DNA of 64,000 nucleotides from Psychrobacter fulvigenes (GCF_904846155.1 NZ_CAJGZP010000001.1:2232001-2296000), one strand, 5' to 3'; positions 1-9,921 are shown, numbered from the stretch's first letter. Program-made: numbers and translations. The notes: generated by a model from the letters alone, not told the origin.

Positions 1-343
1 GCTCATCTGCATTGCTCACGTTACTGGCATCAAACAGCAGCACTTTGAACTTATCTTCACTGCCCGTATTGGCTTTGGCGTCGATGTTTGCATCAGCAAG
101 TGCGTCTTTGATGCTATCACTGCTATTCACAAAAACTTCAGTATGCAAATCAGACAAAATACGAGCGACTGATTGGCTCACACTTTTATCATCACCAGTG
201 GCTGAGCCAACCAAGACACTACCGCGTACCAAACGCTCACCGCTCTCAAAGCGATCAAGGGTTACTGGTAGCGGTAAACCTAAGTTTTTAGCAACTTTTT
301 TACCAATAGAAGATTGTACAAAATTACCATAACGATCTGACAT
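1..343 (-). CDS. FabG-like long-form 3-oxoacyl-ACP/CoA reductase, N-terminal part only (runs off the window)
   Basis: Reading the minus strand from the ATG at 343 gives an open frame of 114 codons to the window edge, beginning MSDRYGNFVQSSIGKKVAKN and continuing through LGLPLPVTLDRF and GSVLVGSA. This resembles the non-catalytic N-terminal domain of the long (about 450-residue) FabG4-type SDR reductases, which precedes the Rossmann SDR domain. The catalytic domain lies outside the window, so NAD(P) and Ser-Tyr-Lys motifs cannot be checked. It is divergent from a thiolase gene, a neighbourhood that fits a 3-ketoacyl reductase acting on acyl chains. The family call is from recalled sequence style and is moderately sure. 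Confidence 0.7.
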   Translation of the reverse strand, partial: MSDRYGNFVQSSIGKKVAKNLGLPLPVTLDRFESGERLVRGSVLVGSATGDDKSVSQSVARILSDLHTEVFVNSSDSIKDALADANIDAKANTGSEDKFKVLLFDASNVSNADE

Positions 344-1055
344 AAAATACTCCTGTTCTTGTGAATGAAAATATTGATTGATAGTTATAAAATGAATGTA
401 CCTTAAATAAACATACCTTTAATAAACGTGCCTAGTGCCTATATTAATATACCTATATAGGTACAACTATTAAGAATGCAGCCATTATAAAGGCTCATTG
501 TCACCACGATTATTAATAATTATTAGTCTTTAGTAAGTAAGCTTCAAGCCGTCACAACTATACACACCTAGTGCAAGCATGTCCAAAAGTCAAGGATATA
601 CATGATAACCAATGAATATGTCAATAGCTGTCAATAAAAGGGACAAAACGAGTCAGTTACTTTCTCTCTATTAAAAAAACTTGCGCTTATGTTAGAATCA
701 AGCCTAGAAGTTATGGCTAAGATAAACATTGATAACAATATATTATCAGATAAGTGTTCAAGCAATACTAATAATTAATACTGACCAGTGCACATATTTA
801 ATGTTTACTTAGCTTCTAACATACGTTATTTAACTTGTTATAGTCATATAATGGCATGGTAAAAATTAGTATCATCAGGCATTAATATTCTATAAGTGGA
901 TACCCTGTCCTACTCTACTTATCATACTTTTTACTTATCATAATATTTAACTATTTTCGTTTTTTGTCATAACCTTGCTTATTGTTGTTTTACACCATAT
1001 TTGCCTCTACTTTTTATCACTCCATTTACACCCACTCTTTTTTAAGGATAATTTT
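344..1055. promoter_or_regulatory. Divergent intergenic region between the reductase and the thiolase
   Basis: About 710 AT-rich bases with no credible gene. It must hold the promoters of the two divergent genes. A short inverted motif, TACCTATATAGGTA, lies near 459-472 and could be an operator, but nothing in the sequence identifies a regulator. An in-frame open stretch upstream of the thiolase start (975-1055) lacks a ribosome binding site and reads as random hydrophobic sequence. Confidence 0.4.
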
Positions 1056-2846
1056 ATGAGTAACAAAAAAGACAGTCCGATCGTTGAAAGCTCAGTTGTA
1101 AAAAGCTCCGTTGTCAAAAAAACTGCTGCAGCAACTGACAACAAACAAGCCAGTGCTCAAACCAAAGGCAGCACTAAAAAAAACACTGACAACTATGACT
1201 CAATCGCTGAGCTCAAAAAAGCGACCGACATCGTTGATGAGAGTGCAAAAGATAATACTACCGATAGCCAAGCTCAGAAAAAAGCCAAGCTTAAAGATGA
1301 GTTAATCAACGAATCCAAAGAAGCGAGCGCTATGGAAACTGAGACTGACGCTAGCGCTACCAAAAAACCAGCATCAAAAACCAATGAACAGAGTGAGAAA
1401 AAGATGGAAGATACGACCGCAAAAAAACCAACGACTGCTGCTAAAAGCACTGCATCTACAAAAAGCGCTGCCGCTACGAAAACTGCTACCAAAAAGACCA
1501 CCAGCACTGCTGCTAAAAAGACAACACGTACCGCTAAAAAAACCAATAACTCTAAACTGAGTGCTGGTCAACATCGCGTTGCTATCTTAGGTGCTAACCG
1601 TATTCCTTTTGCACGTTCAAACGGCCCATACTCAGATGCCAGCAACACTGACATGCTGACAGCTGCGCTTAACGGTTTGGTAGAGCGTTACAACCTAGAA
1701 GGTGAGCGTATGGGTGAAGTGGTCGCAGGCGCCGTACTTAAGCTTAGCCGTGACTTAAACCTAACTCGTGAAGCCGCTCTTAATACGGCTTTGGATCCGC
1801 ACACGCCAACTTATGATGTCTCTCAAGCTTGTGGTACTGGCTTGCAAGCGACCTTTACCGCAGCGAACAAAATCGCACTTGGCATCATCGACTCAGCCAT
1901 TACGGGCGGTGTTGATACCACCTCAGACGCTCCGATCTCTATCGGTGACGGCCTACGCAAAGTCATTCTAAAACTAGGCGCAGCCAAGAATAATAAGCAA
2001 CGCCTGCAAGCACTGACGGGCTTTAATCCAAAAGACTTAATCGAGTCACCACAAAACGGTGAGCCACGTACAGGTTTATCTATGGGCGACCATCAAGCCA
2101 TCACTGCGCTTGAGTGGAACATCAGCCGTGAAGCGCAAGATGAATTGGCATTCAATAGCCATAAAAACCTAGCGCGTGCTTATGATGAAGGCTTCTTCGA
2201 TGACTTGATTTCTCCCTATAAAGGTCTAACCCGCGACAATAACTTGCGTCCAGACTCTACCATCGAAAAAATGGGCAAGCTCAAGCCTGTATTCGGCAAA
2301 AACAACGCCAATCCAACGATGACTGCTGCCAACTCTACCCCATTAACTGATGGTGCTTCTTGTGTATTACTCGGTACAGATGAGTGGGCAAAAGAGCGTG
2401 GACTTAAGCCGCTTGCCTACATCGTACATCAAGAGACTGCTGCGGTTGACTTCATCGGTAAAGACGGCGACAAAGAAGGCCTACTCATGGCACCAGCTTA
2501 TGCTGTACCACGTATGCTTGAGCGTGCAGGCCTGACTTTGCAAGATTTCGACTTCTATGAGATTCATGAAGCCTTTGCCTCACAAGTCTTATCAACACTT
2601 GCTGCCTGGGAAGATGAAACTTTCTGCCAAGAGCGCTTAGGTCTTGATGCGCCACTAGGCTCTATCGACCGCAGCAAACTGAACGTCAATGGTTCATCAC
2701 TGGCTGCTGGTCACCCATTTGCAGCAACTGGCGGACGTATTTTAGCAACTGCTGCTAAGCTACTGGATCAAAAAGGCTCAGGCCGCGTTTTGATTTCAAT
2801 TTGTGCTGCTGGTGGCCAAGGTGTGACTTGTATTCTAGAGAAGTAA
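1056..2846 (+). CDS. Acetyl-CoA C-acyltransferase (thiolase) with histone-H1-like N-terminal extension
   Basis: Thiolases condense or cleave 3-ketoacyl-CoA. The enzyme begins near residue 172 (HRVAILGANRIPFAR) and has the nucleophilic Cys259 in SQACGTGLQAT, the HEAFASQ block with His504, and the C-terminal ICAAGGQG block with the second catalytic Cys at about 583. The thiolase part, about 425 residues, matches the FadI-like branch in length. The first 170 residues are low complexity and rich in Lys, Ala, Thr and Ser (TKTATKKTTSTAAKKTTRTA), resembling histone H1-like or PhaF-like tails. I chose ATG 1056 because AAGGATAATTTT precedes it; an upstream in-frame start at 975 has no such signal. A strong terminator follows. 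The neighbouring FabG-like gene suggests a shared acyl-chain pathway. Confidence 0.9.
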   Translation: MSNKKDSPIVESSVVKSSVVKKTAAATDNKQASAQTKGSTKKNTDNYDSIAELKKATDIVDESAKDNTTDSQAQKKAKLKDELINESKEASAMETETDASATKKPASKTNEQSEKKMEDTTAKKPTTAAKSTASTKSAAATKTATKKTTSTAAKKTTRTAKKTNNSKLSAGQHRVAILGANRIPFARSNGPYSDASNTDMLTAALNGLVERYNLEGERMGEVVAGAVLKLSRDLNLTREAALNTALDPHTPTYDVSQACGTGLQATFTAANKIALGIIDSAITGGVDTTSDAPISIGDGLRKVILKLGAAKNNKQRLQALTGFNPKDLIESPQNGEPRTGLSMGDHQAITALEWNISREAQDELAFNSHKNLARAYDEGFFDDLISPYKGLTRDNNLRPDSTIEKMGKLKPVFGKNNANPTMTAANSTPLTDGASCVLLGTDEWAKERGLKPLAYIVHQETAAVDFIGKDGDKEGLLMAPAYAVPRMLERAGLTLQDFDFYEIHEAFASQVLSTLAAWEDETFCQERLGLDAPLGSIDRSKLNVNGSSLAAGHPFAATGGRILATAAKLLDQKGSGRVLISICAAGGQGVTCILEK

Positions 2847-2961
2847 CTTTCTATGCAAGCCGCTATGCAAGCCACTCCAGATAAGCCTCTCTATGAAGCA
2901 CTGTAGAGACCATAATTGGCTTGCTAGTACAAGAAGTTAGCTGATTTAGTTGGCTTATTAG

Positions 2962-2997
2962 ACTCCCTTTAATCTTAGGATTAAAGGGTGTTTTTTT
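2962..2997 (+). terminator. Rho-independent terminator of the thiolase gene
   Basis: The stem CCCTTTAATC / GATTAAAGGG closes on a TTAG loop and is followed by seven T residues on the plus strand. It lies about 115 bases after the thiolase stop codon. Confidence 0.9.
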
Positions 2998-3101
2998 ATT
3001 TATAGTCGACAATACTTAGACCAAATACCCTACATAATAAAAGCTATAGTCAAGGAATTTTAAAATCACTATAAGGCGACCGACCGCAGATAGTACACTA
3101 A

Positions 3102-3204
3102 TACCAAACCCAAAAAGTACGATTAACTTTGTCAAACTTGCTAAGTCTACTAGGAATAGTACTTGCACAAGTTTTCCGCGTTACTCTAATTTTTGGGAAT
3201 AGTA
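3102..3204 (+). repeat. 99-bp MITE with IS630-like ends, copy 1
   Basis: A 99-bp element (3104-3202) bounded by TA on each side. Its left end, ATACCAAACCCAAAAA, matches the ends of the IS630-family element at 53.5-54.6 kb over the first 12-13 bases. Its right end is an imperfect inverted copy (TTTTTGGGAATAGTAT). A near-identical copy of the same length lies inverted at 41912-42014, with about eight differences by eye. It carries no gene and contains a small palindrome, ACTTGCACAAGT. It sits between the thiolase terminator and ppk2. Confidence 0.8.
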
Positions 3205-3347
3205 TAAGCACCTCTAGGGCGGATAACACAGTAGCGGTTTAAAAGTGCTCCGACTATATGGAACAGTTAATCTCTATTACAGACTCCACATCAAGATATG
3301 CTAAAGTAGATAATACATAAAGCAAAATTGAATATCAGGAGTGTAGT

Positions 3348-4361
3348 ATGTCAAGGATACCTTCAACAACCAATCCTGAGTCCTTAACGCCGCAAGAATA
3401 TAACGAACTTAGCAAGCCTGAGCGGAACTGTTTCATCGGACGGATGGATAAAGAGATATTCAATGATGAGCTGCGGCGCAAAATGCACCAAGACTTAATC
3501 GATAGCTATGATGAAGAGCTGGAAAACGAGATTGACGACTATGTGCGCGACTTTCGGTTTGATGGAATCGAGGTGACAGAACAAGAAAGAATAGATCGTC
3601 GAACCTATTTTCAAGAGCTGCTACGTTTGCAGCGTGAGCTGATCAAGCTGCAAGATTGGGTGGTCGAGCATGGTGAACGTATTGTCGTGATATTCGAAGG
3701 CCGCGACTCAGCAGGTAAAGGCGGCGCGATTAAGCGCATCACGCAACGCCTCAATCCACGTGTCTGCCGCGTTGCTGCTCTGCCTGCGCCGACTGAGCGC
3801 GAGCAATCACAGTGGTACTTTCAGCGCTATGTAGCGCACCTCCCAGCGGCTGGTGAGATCGTATTATTTGATCGGAGCTGGTATAACCGTGTGGGCGTTG
3901 AGCGGGTCATGGGTTTTTGTACTGATGCGCAGTATGAGGAGTTTTTTCAATCAGTACCAGAGTTTGAGCGCATGCTGGTACGTTCTGGCATTCGCTTGGT
4001 GAAGTATTGGTTTTCGATAACAGATGATGAGCAGCATTCGCGCTTTATGAGCCGAATCCATGACCCGCTAAAACAGTGGAAGCTCTCAGCCATGGACTTG
4101 CAATCACGACGACGCTGGGAAGACTATACCAAAGCCAAAGAGACCATGTTTGAGCGCACTCACATCCCAGAAGCCCCTTGGTGGGTCGTTGAAGGCAACA
4201 ACAAAAAACGCGCGCGCTTAAATTGTATTGCCCACCTACTCGATCAAATCCCTTATAAAGAAATACCGCGCGAAGAGGTTGAGCTACCCGATCGTAAGCG
4301 CGATGATGAGTACTATCGAGAGCCTATTCCTGACGATATGTATGTGCCGCCGCGTTACTAA
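3348..4361 (+). CDS. ppk2: Polyphosphate kinase 2 (PPK2 family)
   Basis: PPK2 enzymes transfer phosphate between polyphosphate and nucleoside di- or monophosphates. The Walker A-type loop is at residues 116-126 (FEGRDSAGKGG, Lys124), and the second motif, DRSWYNRVGVERVMGF, begins at Asp175. A lid-region stretch RRRWEDYTKAKETMFERTH follows. Length 337 is usual for single-domain PPK2, with an acidic N-terminal arm of about 85 residues. The start follows TCAGGAGTGTAGT. It is monocistronic between a MITE and the convergent pilZ. The subclass (ADP- or AMP-phosphorylating) cannot be decided by eye. Confidence 0.93.
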   Translation: MSRIPSTTNPESLTPQEYNELSKPERNCFIGRMDKEIFNDELRRKMHQDLIDSYDEELENEIDDYVRDFRFDGIEVTEQERIDRRTYFQELLRLQRELIKLQDWVVEHGERIVVIFEGRDSAGKGGAIKRITQRLNPRVCRVAALPAPTEREQSQWYFQRYVAHLPAAGEIVLFDRSWYNRVGVERVMGFCTDAQYEEFFQSVPEFERMLVRSGIRLVKYWFSITDDEQHSRFMSRIHDPLKQWKLSAMDLQSRRRWEDYTKAKETMFERTHIPEAPWWVVEGNNKKRARLNCIAHLLDQIPYKEIPREEVELPDRKRDDEYYREPIPDDMYVPPRY

Positions 4362-4473
4362 GGCCTGATGCGATAAAGTAGCAGTAAAGACTCATTCTGG
4401 CATTATTGTGTGGCTTTCAAAATATCTGAATGATTCTACATCTTGTCAGTCAATGAATTTTTTAGGCTTAGAA

Positions 4474-4821
4474 TTACATTGTATAGGTCGCTAGCTGACT
4501 ATCAATCTTACCTGCTAATAAGCGCTCGACCTCATGTTTAATCCTTTGACCAGCCACATCCGTACCAATCTGCACGGCAAACCCTGCTGGACGATTGGCT
4601 TGGGATTTTTGATTGATCCAAACCACTTTACCGTTCATTGGTAAGCGCTCGCTTGAGTTGGGCAAAGTCACAGCGACGAACACCTCATCTCCAAGCTCCT
4701 GTTTACGGCTCGTAGGCACAAACAAAGCGCCATTATCCACAAAAGATAAGTAGCTGGCGTACAGCTTGTCGATATCCTCAATGTGACAGGTAAGAATCCC
4801 GCCACGTCCTTGCATAGCCAT
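4474..4821 (-). CDS. pilZ: PilZ domain protein, type IV pilus biogenesis
   Basis: A 115-residue single-domain PilZ protein. The PilZ signature region is visible as LSFVDNGALFVPTSR and the NGKVVWINQKS / AGFAVQIG strands. The canonical RxxxR of c-di-GMP-binding PilZ domains is not evident, as in the Pseudomonas and Xanthomonas PilZ that support pilus assembly through PilB and FimX. It lies directly downstream of holB on the same strand, the classical gammaproteobacterial holB-pilZ order, which supports the call. The start follows AAGGAGCTGACT. It is the last gene of a long minus-strand run. Confidence 0.9.
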   Translation of the reverse strand: MAMQGRGGILTCHIEDIDKLYASYLSFVDNGALFVPTSRKQELGDEVFVAVTLPNSSERLPMNGKVVWINQKSQANRPAGFAVQIGTDVAGQRIKHEVERLLAGKIDSQLATYTM

Positions 4822-4920
4822 AGTCAGCTCCTTGTTCAGATTTATTAGTTAGAGTAGTCAGATACGTTTTTTGAAACTCTTTTAATTACACTTCTAGTAT
4901 TAAGATGTGCTTTACCTAAT

Positions 4921-6060
4921 TTACAACCGTGCTAACTGTTGCATCAGATTATCATAAGCAAACTTTTCTTGCACGTTTTGCTGCAGCGCGGTTTTTATCT
5001 GTTGTAGATCCATCGTCAGTGCCTCTAATGCACTATCGGCTGGTGGATAAGAAGCTAACACTGCTGATAGATCAATGTCGTTTTGACTGCTCACAAGCCC
5101 TAAGCAGACGCGGCGAATATCAAGCAGCATCAGCTCAGTAAGCTTGATAAAATCTGGCAAACTGAGCTGAGTTTGCCAATAGTCACTTGCCGCTACCGCA
5201 CTGCGTTTACCACTACGCAATGCCTGCCAAGTAGTCAACCAAAGCGCACGCTTGCTATACCATGCTGCCTTTGCCAGATCTATCGCTGCTAACGGCGCAC
5301 CATTCGCCAGTTGCAGCAACTGCTCAATTTGAGTCGGACTCACTGCCTCACGATTGACCGTACTGCCGAGCTGATGCGTGACATAGTCTAGGGCAATAGA
5401 AGGTACGATGGTCTGTAATGGCAATTGCTGGACGCGGCTCTTAATCGTCGGTAGCAGCTTGGCTGGCATATCACTGATTAAAAACAAATGCACCTGTGCT
5501 TGCGGCTCTTCCAACGTTTTTAGCAAGGCATTGGCAGCGGCAATGGTCATTTGCTCAGCATGATCCAATACGCAAATCCGCATGCCCTGCCCACCTTGAT
5601 AGATAAAAGGTTGCAACGCGCGAATGTCATCTACTTTTATCGTCAGCGCCGCACTGCTCGCAGCTTTTGAAGATTTTTTATCTGCTTTGGCTTTTTTGCC
5701 AGAATGACCTGAGGCTGCACTATTTTCTCGACTTTCAGCACTAATAGGCATACTGGCGATAGGTAACACTTGCAGGCTTGGATGCGTGCCAGATTTTAGC
5801 CATTGGCAACTCTCGCAGCTACCACAGGCGCCAAGCGGATTCTGGTCACGATTACGACATAGCAGCCAAGCGACCAAGCGCCATACAAAAGCGCGCTTGC
5901 CCATTCCTTGCATGCCAGCGGCAAGTAAGGCATGCGGTAAATTGTGCGGCGGTGTAGACACTCGCTTGGTAAGCTGTGTCCATAGTGTTTGCTGCCATGG
6001 CAAAAGCGGTGCAAAATAAATACTCTCTGTTATATCTGTCGTATTTTCTATATCTACCAT
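4921..6060 (-). CDS. holB: DNA polymerase III subunit delta prime
   Basis: Delta prime is part of the clamp-loader complex that places the beta clamp on DNA. Visible features are a degenerate Walker A (GMQGMGKR, residues 49-56), a zinc-binding Cys set (Cys68, 79, 82, 85 in LLCRN and GACGSCESC), and the sensor region LLKTLEEPQAQVHLFL. Residues of about 105-137 form a Ser/Ala/Lys-rich insertion that is not typical. I used ATG 6060; a GTG nine bases upstream (6069) in the same frame is an alternative. It is followed by pilZ and preceded by kdsB. Confidence 0.92.
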   Translation of the reverse strand: MVDIENTTDITESIYFAPLLPWQQTLWTQLTKRVSTPPHNLPHALLAAGMQGMGKRAFVWRLVAWLLCRNRDQNPLGACGSCESCQWLKSGTHPSLQVLPIASMPISAESRENSAASGHSGKKAKADKKSSKAASSAALTIKVDDIRALQPFIYQGGQGMRICVLDHAEQMTIAAANALLKTLEEPQAQVHLFLISDMPAKLLPTIKSRVQQLPLQTIVPSIALDYVTHQLGSTVNREAVSPTQIEQLLQLANGAPLAAIDLAKAAWYSKRALWLTTWQALRSGKRSAVAASDYWQTQLSLPDFIKLTELMLLDIRRVCLGLVSSQNDIDLSAVLASYPPADSALEALTMDLQQIKTALQQNVQEKFAYDNLMQQLARL

Positions 6061-6112
6061 TTCGCTCACGCCTGCTGTTTCATAATTTACTATATGTTTT
6101 AGGGGCTATTTA

Positions 6113-6943
6113 TCAGTGTATATCAGTTTGAAACTCACTCAGCGCCAGCGCATTTAAGCGATCCAAATCTTCTTGAGTATCCACACCAGCAGGCAGATGA
6201 ACAGAGGCTTGGGCGATCGCAATCATGCCGCCATTTTCTAGCACGCGTAGTTGCTCTAAACTTTCAAGCGTTTCAAGCGGGGTTTGTGGCCAGTGAATGT
6301 ACTGCTGCAATAGGCTGACACGATAGGCGTACAAGCCTAAGTGTCGATAAGCGTTTTTTGGTGCAAATTGCTCTGCTGTGTCTAGATTACCCGCAGCCAC
6401 TGCTAGCGCCACCTCACGATCACAAGGAATCGGAGCGCGACTAAAATAAAGCGCCCGTTGTTTATTGTCAATCGTCGCACTCACGACTTTGACCACCGAC
6501 GGTCTTGTAAAAGTCTCATAATCTGCAATAGGCTCGTACAAAGTTGCCATGACGCTCTCGCTATCTTGCAGCAACAACGTCTTTACTTGCTCCAATAATA
6601 GCGGTGGTACCAGCGGCTCATCGCCTTGCATATTGATGATAATATCATCATCCGCCCAGCCTTTTATCGCAGCGACTTCAGCTAAGCGATCGGTGCCTGA
6701 CTCATGCGTCGCGCTCGTCATGACGACCTCATAGCCTGCATCAGCGCAGACCTTAGCAATACGCTCATCGTCGGTGGCAATACACATATCATCGGCAAAG
6801 TCTGCCGCTTGAGCCTTTTCAGCGACCCACAATATCATGGGTTTACCATGGATGCTTAATAGCGGCTTACCTGGCAGGCGCGTGCTTTTAAAGCGTGCAG
6901 GAATGACAATATGAGTTTTGGCAGATACTGGTGCAGTCGACAT
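6113..6943 (-). CDS. kdsB: 3-deoxy-manno-octulosonate cytidylyltransferase
   Basis: KdsB activates Kdo with CTP to CMP-Kdo for addition to lipid A in the cytoplasm. The N-terminal nucleotide-binding signature [15 protein letters not shown] and the NMQGDEPLV motif are present, with [11 protein letters not shown] later in the chain. The length of 276 is slightly above the usual 250. The start is preceded by AGGAATCATCT. It lies 49 bases after lpxK on the same strand, so the two consecutive lipid A/Kdo genes are probably co-transcribed. Confidence 0.95.
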   Translation of the reverse strand: MSTAPVSAKTHIVIPARFKSTRLPGKPLLSIHGKPMILWVAEKAQAADFADDMCIATDDERIAKVCADAGYEVVMTSATHESGTDRLAEVAAIKGWADDDIIINMQGDEPLVPPLLLEQVKTLLLQDSESVMATLYEPIADYETFTRPSVVKVVSATIDNKQRALYFSRAPIPCDREVALAVAAGNLDTAEQFAPKNAYRHLGLYAYRVSLLQQYIHWPQTPLETLESLEQLRVLENGGMIAIAQASVHLPAGVDTQEDLDRLNALALSEFQTDIH

Positions 6944-6991
6944 AGATGATTCCTATCATAAACAGGTAATACATATTAATTTAAACAGTCT

Positions 6992-8134
6992 TTACTTAAG
7001 TAGCGATTCAAATATCGGCATAGTAATACCAAATCTTGTTAGTTGCTGTTGTAAGGTCTGATAGCAAGCATCCGATAGCTCGGCAGTCACGGGTAACACC
7101 CATAATCGACTGACAAGGTCTTGATACTCATCATTTATATTTTTTTCAGCGGCAGTCTTCAGTAGTATCGTTCTTATTTTCACCGCATCTTTACTGGTCA
7201 CAATGATGGGATACTGACTATATTGCAGCAGCTCAGTCAAACTAAAATCATGATGGTCAGGATAAGGATGCTCGATGACTTCAAAACCAAGCGTATTGAG
7301 CGTAGCAAAAAAACGCTGTGGATAGCCAATACCGCTAACGGCATGTACTAACTCACCTGCTTTAGGTGCTGAAGTAACCGCTGATGAAATAACCTCATCT
7401 AGCCCGTGACTGTCATGTTTGGATAATAAAAGATGCAAACCATCTGGTTGCAACTGCATGGTCAAACTCTTATTTGAATGCTGGTCTAAACCTCCACTTC
7501 GCTCAGATGCTAGTTCTACATCTGGTTTTTTATGATAAATAACCGTCGCAGCTGTCAAACGTGCCATTGGTTCACGTAAAAACCCTGTTGGTAATAACTG
7601 CTGATTGCCAAAGCCACGCGCGACATCTACCACGATCCATTCAATATCACGTTGCAGAGCATAATGCTGCAAGCCATCATCGGCAATAATCAGCTGCAAA
7701 TCAGGATGCACAGCCAGCAAGGTTTCGATGGCTTGCTGGCGATTGGGACATACGGCCATTGGCACCGCAGTCATATTGACAATTAAGCAGGGCTCATCGC
7801 CCACAGCACTTGGTAGGCTCTCTTTGGTCACTAATGCTGGCATCTGGTTGCTATCGCCCCCATAGCCACGACTGATCACTCCGACCTTGATACCTTGCTG
7901 CTGCAAATAATCAACCAAGGTTATGATTAAGGGGGTTTTACCGCTACCGCCCACCGTGATATTACCTATCACCATCACAGGTACTGGTGCGCGAAAGCTT
8001 GCAAACCATCCTAACTTATAAGCCTGATGCCTCAGCCATATTAAGCCGCCATACAGCCAACTGACAGGTAGCAGCAACCACAACCAAGCTGCTTTGCGCT
8101 GCCAAGCACGTGTGATCGCCGTCTCAATACTCAT
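6992..8134 (-). CDS. lpxK: Tetraacyldisaccharide 4'-kinase
   Basis: LpxK phosphorylates the 4' position of the lipid A precursor at the inner membrane. It has an N-terminal membrane-associated helix (AAWLWLLLPVSWLYGGLIW) and the Walker A motif GNITVGGSGKTPLI, followed by VGVISRGYGG and ADDGLQHYAL, all typical of the family. The 380 residues are slightly longer than the E. coli enzyme. It begins 15 bases after msbA ends, so msbA-lpxK form one transcript. Confidence 0.95.
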   Translation of the reverse strand: MSIETAITRAWQRKAAWLWLLLPVSWLYGGLIWLRHQAYKLGWFASFRAPVPVMVIGNITVGGSGKTPLIITLVDYLQQQGIKVGVISRGYGGDSNQMPALVTKESLPSAVGDEPCLIVNMTAVPMAVCPNRQQAIETLLAVHPDLQLIIADDGLQHYALQRDIEWIVVDVARGFGNQQLLPTGFLREPMARLTAATVIYHKKPDVELASERSGGLDQHSNKSLTMQLQPDGLHLLLSKHDSHGLDEVISSAVTSAPKAGELVHAVSGIGYPQRFFATLNTLGFEVIEHPYPDHHDFSLTELLQYSQYPIIVTSKDAVKIRTILLKTAAEKNINDEYQDLVSRLWVLPVTAELSDACYQTLQQQLTRFGITMPIFESLLK

Positions 8135-8148
8135 CTGTTATCAGCCAC

Positions 8149-9921
8149 TTATTTGAAATCACGGGCATACATCTGTGCATAATGGCCTTGTTTTTCCATT
8201 AGCTCGCTATGAGTACCAAGCTCAACAATCTGCCCAGCGTCTAGCACTGCAATGCGATCAGCAGACTCAATGGTCGTCAGACGATGCGCAATCACTAAAG
8301 TAGTACGGTCTTGCATCACATTATCGAGTGCCTTTTGAATATAGAACTCTGACTCGTTATCAAGGGCACTCGTCGCCTCATCCAGTATCAAAATAGGCGC
8401 ATCTTTTAATAAAGCACGCGCAATCGACAAACGCTGACGTTGACCACCTGATAGCTGCAAACCCTCAGCACCGATCTGGCTCTGATAGCCTTGAGACATC
8501 TGCATGATAAAGTCATGCGCAAAGGCATCTTTTGCAGCCGCTTCCACTTCAGCCTGTGACTTGTTGGCCAGACTACCGTAAGCAATGTTATTAAAAACTG
8601 TGGTATTAAACAGTACCACTTGTTGATTGACCATCGCAATCTGAGCGCGCAAGCTCTCAAGAGTAATGTCCTCGATAGGCACACCATCTATCGTAATCTG
8701 CCCTGAGGTAGTGGTGAGCGTACGGGTTAATAAGTTAACCAATGACGACTTACCAGCACCACTACGTCCAACTAGGGCTACTGTCTCACCCGCTCGTATA
8801 TCCAAGCTAAAGTCTCGCAAAGCCACTGTCGAATCAGGATAGACCAGGCTGACATTATCCAGTTTAATCTCGCCAGATAATTTGGGGTTAAGTATGCCTG
8901 TATCTTTTTCTTCAGGCTCATCTAGCAAGGCAAATATAGACTCACCCGCCGCGATGCCACGCTGCAATTTTTGGTTGACATCCGTTAGTGAGCGTACGGG
9001 CTTACTGAGCAGCCCTGCCGCTGCAATATAAGAGATAAACTCACCTGCTGAGATACTGTCAATCACTGATGGACGTAGAGCAAGCCATACCACCACCGAC
9101 ATTGCCATCGCCATCAATAGCTGCACTGCTGGAGTGTTGATACTATTAGTCACCACGACCTTCATGCCTTGGCGCAAGTTCTTTTTGGAGACATCATCAA
9201 AACGCTGTGACTCGTACGCTTGACCACCATAGTTTTTGACTACATGATAGCCGCTGATCACTTCGTTGGTGATATGACTGACATCACCCATGGTTTCTTG
9301 AATGCCTTTGGACAGTCTCAAATAGCGCTTAGAAGCAAAGTTAACCAACCATAATATTGGCGGTAGTACTAAAAATAGGATCAAGGTTAAACGCCAGTTG
9401 GTATAAAGCAAGAATCCAATCAAAGCGATTACGGTCAAGCCATCACGTAGCAATGTCTTCATTGAATCAGTGCTGGCGGCCGTCACTTGCTCAACATCAA
9501 AAATCAATTTAGATGAGATGGTACCCGCTGGATTGGCTAAATAGAAAGAGCTTGGTAAACGCAGGAGTTTGTTAAATACCTGTACCCGAATCTCATAAAC
9601 CAGATTACGCGATACCAAGGCTGAAAAGTAATTACCCAAGAAGCTACCAACTCCGCGCACAAAAAACAGCATAATAATCAAAGCGGGAAACCAAGCTTGT
9701 TTGCTGCGATCATTTTGATTGATGGCATCAGTGATGTATTGCAGCATCTTAGCGATCCAAATCTCTGTCGCCGCATTAATGGCAAACCCTACTACTGTCA
9801 ATAGTAACGCCCACCAGTACGGCTTAAGATATCTTAATAATCGTAGTAAGGTCTTAATTTTAGATGGTGGCATTGCCTGTGCAGTCGCATCAGAGGTTTT
9901 GGTTACATCGGATTGGCCCAT
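8149..9921 (-). CDS. msbA: Lipid A export ABC transporter/flippase MsbA
   Basis: MsbA flips core-lipid A across the inner membrane. The 590-residue half transporter has a six-helix membrane domain (about residues 35-320) and a nucleotide-binding domain with Walker A GRSGAGKSS, the signature LSGGQRQRLSIARALL, Walker B ILILDEATSALD and the switch histidine in VIAHRLTTI. The start follows GAGGCTTTT. It sits between exbBD and lpxK, the order known from many gammaproteobacteria. Confidence 0.95.
   Translation of the reverse strand: MGQSDVTKTSDATAQAMPPSKIKTLLRLLRYLKPYWWALLLTVVGFAINAATEIWIAKMLQYITDAINQNDRSKQAWFPALIIMLFFVRGVGSFLGNYFSALVSRNLVYEIRVQVFNKLLRLPSSFYLANPAGTISSKLIFDVEQVTAASTDSMKTLLRDGLTVIALIGFLLYTNWRLTLILFLVLPPILWLVNFASKRYLRLSKGIQETMGDVSHITNEVISGYHVVKNYGGQAYESQRFDDVSKKNLRQGMKVVVTNSINTPAVQLLMAMAMSVVVWLALRPSVIDSISAGEFISYIAAAGLLSKPVRSLTDVNQKLQRGIAAGESIFALLDEPEEKDTGILNPKLSGEIKLDNVSLVYPDSTVALRDFSLDIRAGETVALVGRSGAGKSSLVNLLTRTLTTTSGQITIDGVPIEDITLESLRAQIAMVNQQVVLFNTTVFNNIAYGSLANKSQAEVEAAAKDAFAHDFIMQMSQGYQSQIGAEGLQLSGGQRQRLSIARALLKDAPILILDEATSALDNESEFYIQKALDNVMQDRTTLVIAHRLTTIESADRIAVLDAGQIVELGTHSELMEKQGHYAQMYARDFK

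Noticed and set aside
1274-1574. Antisense open frames across the Lys/Ala-rich thiolase extension
   Set aside because: Low-complexity antisense translation (poly-Val/Phe/Leu) without ribosome binding sites.
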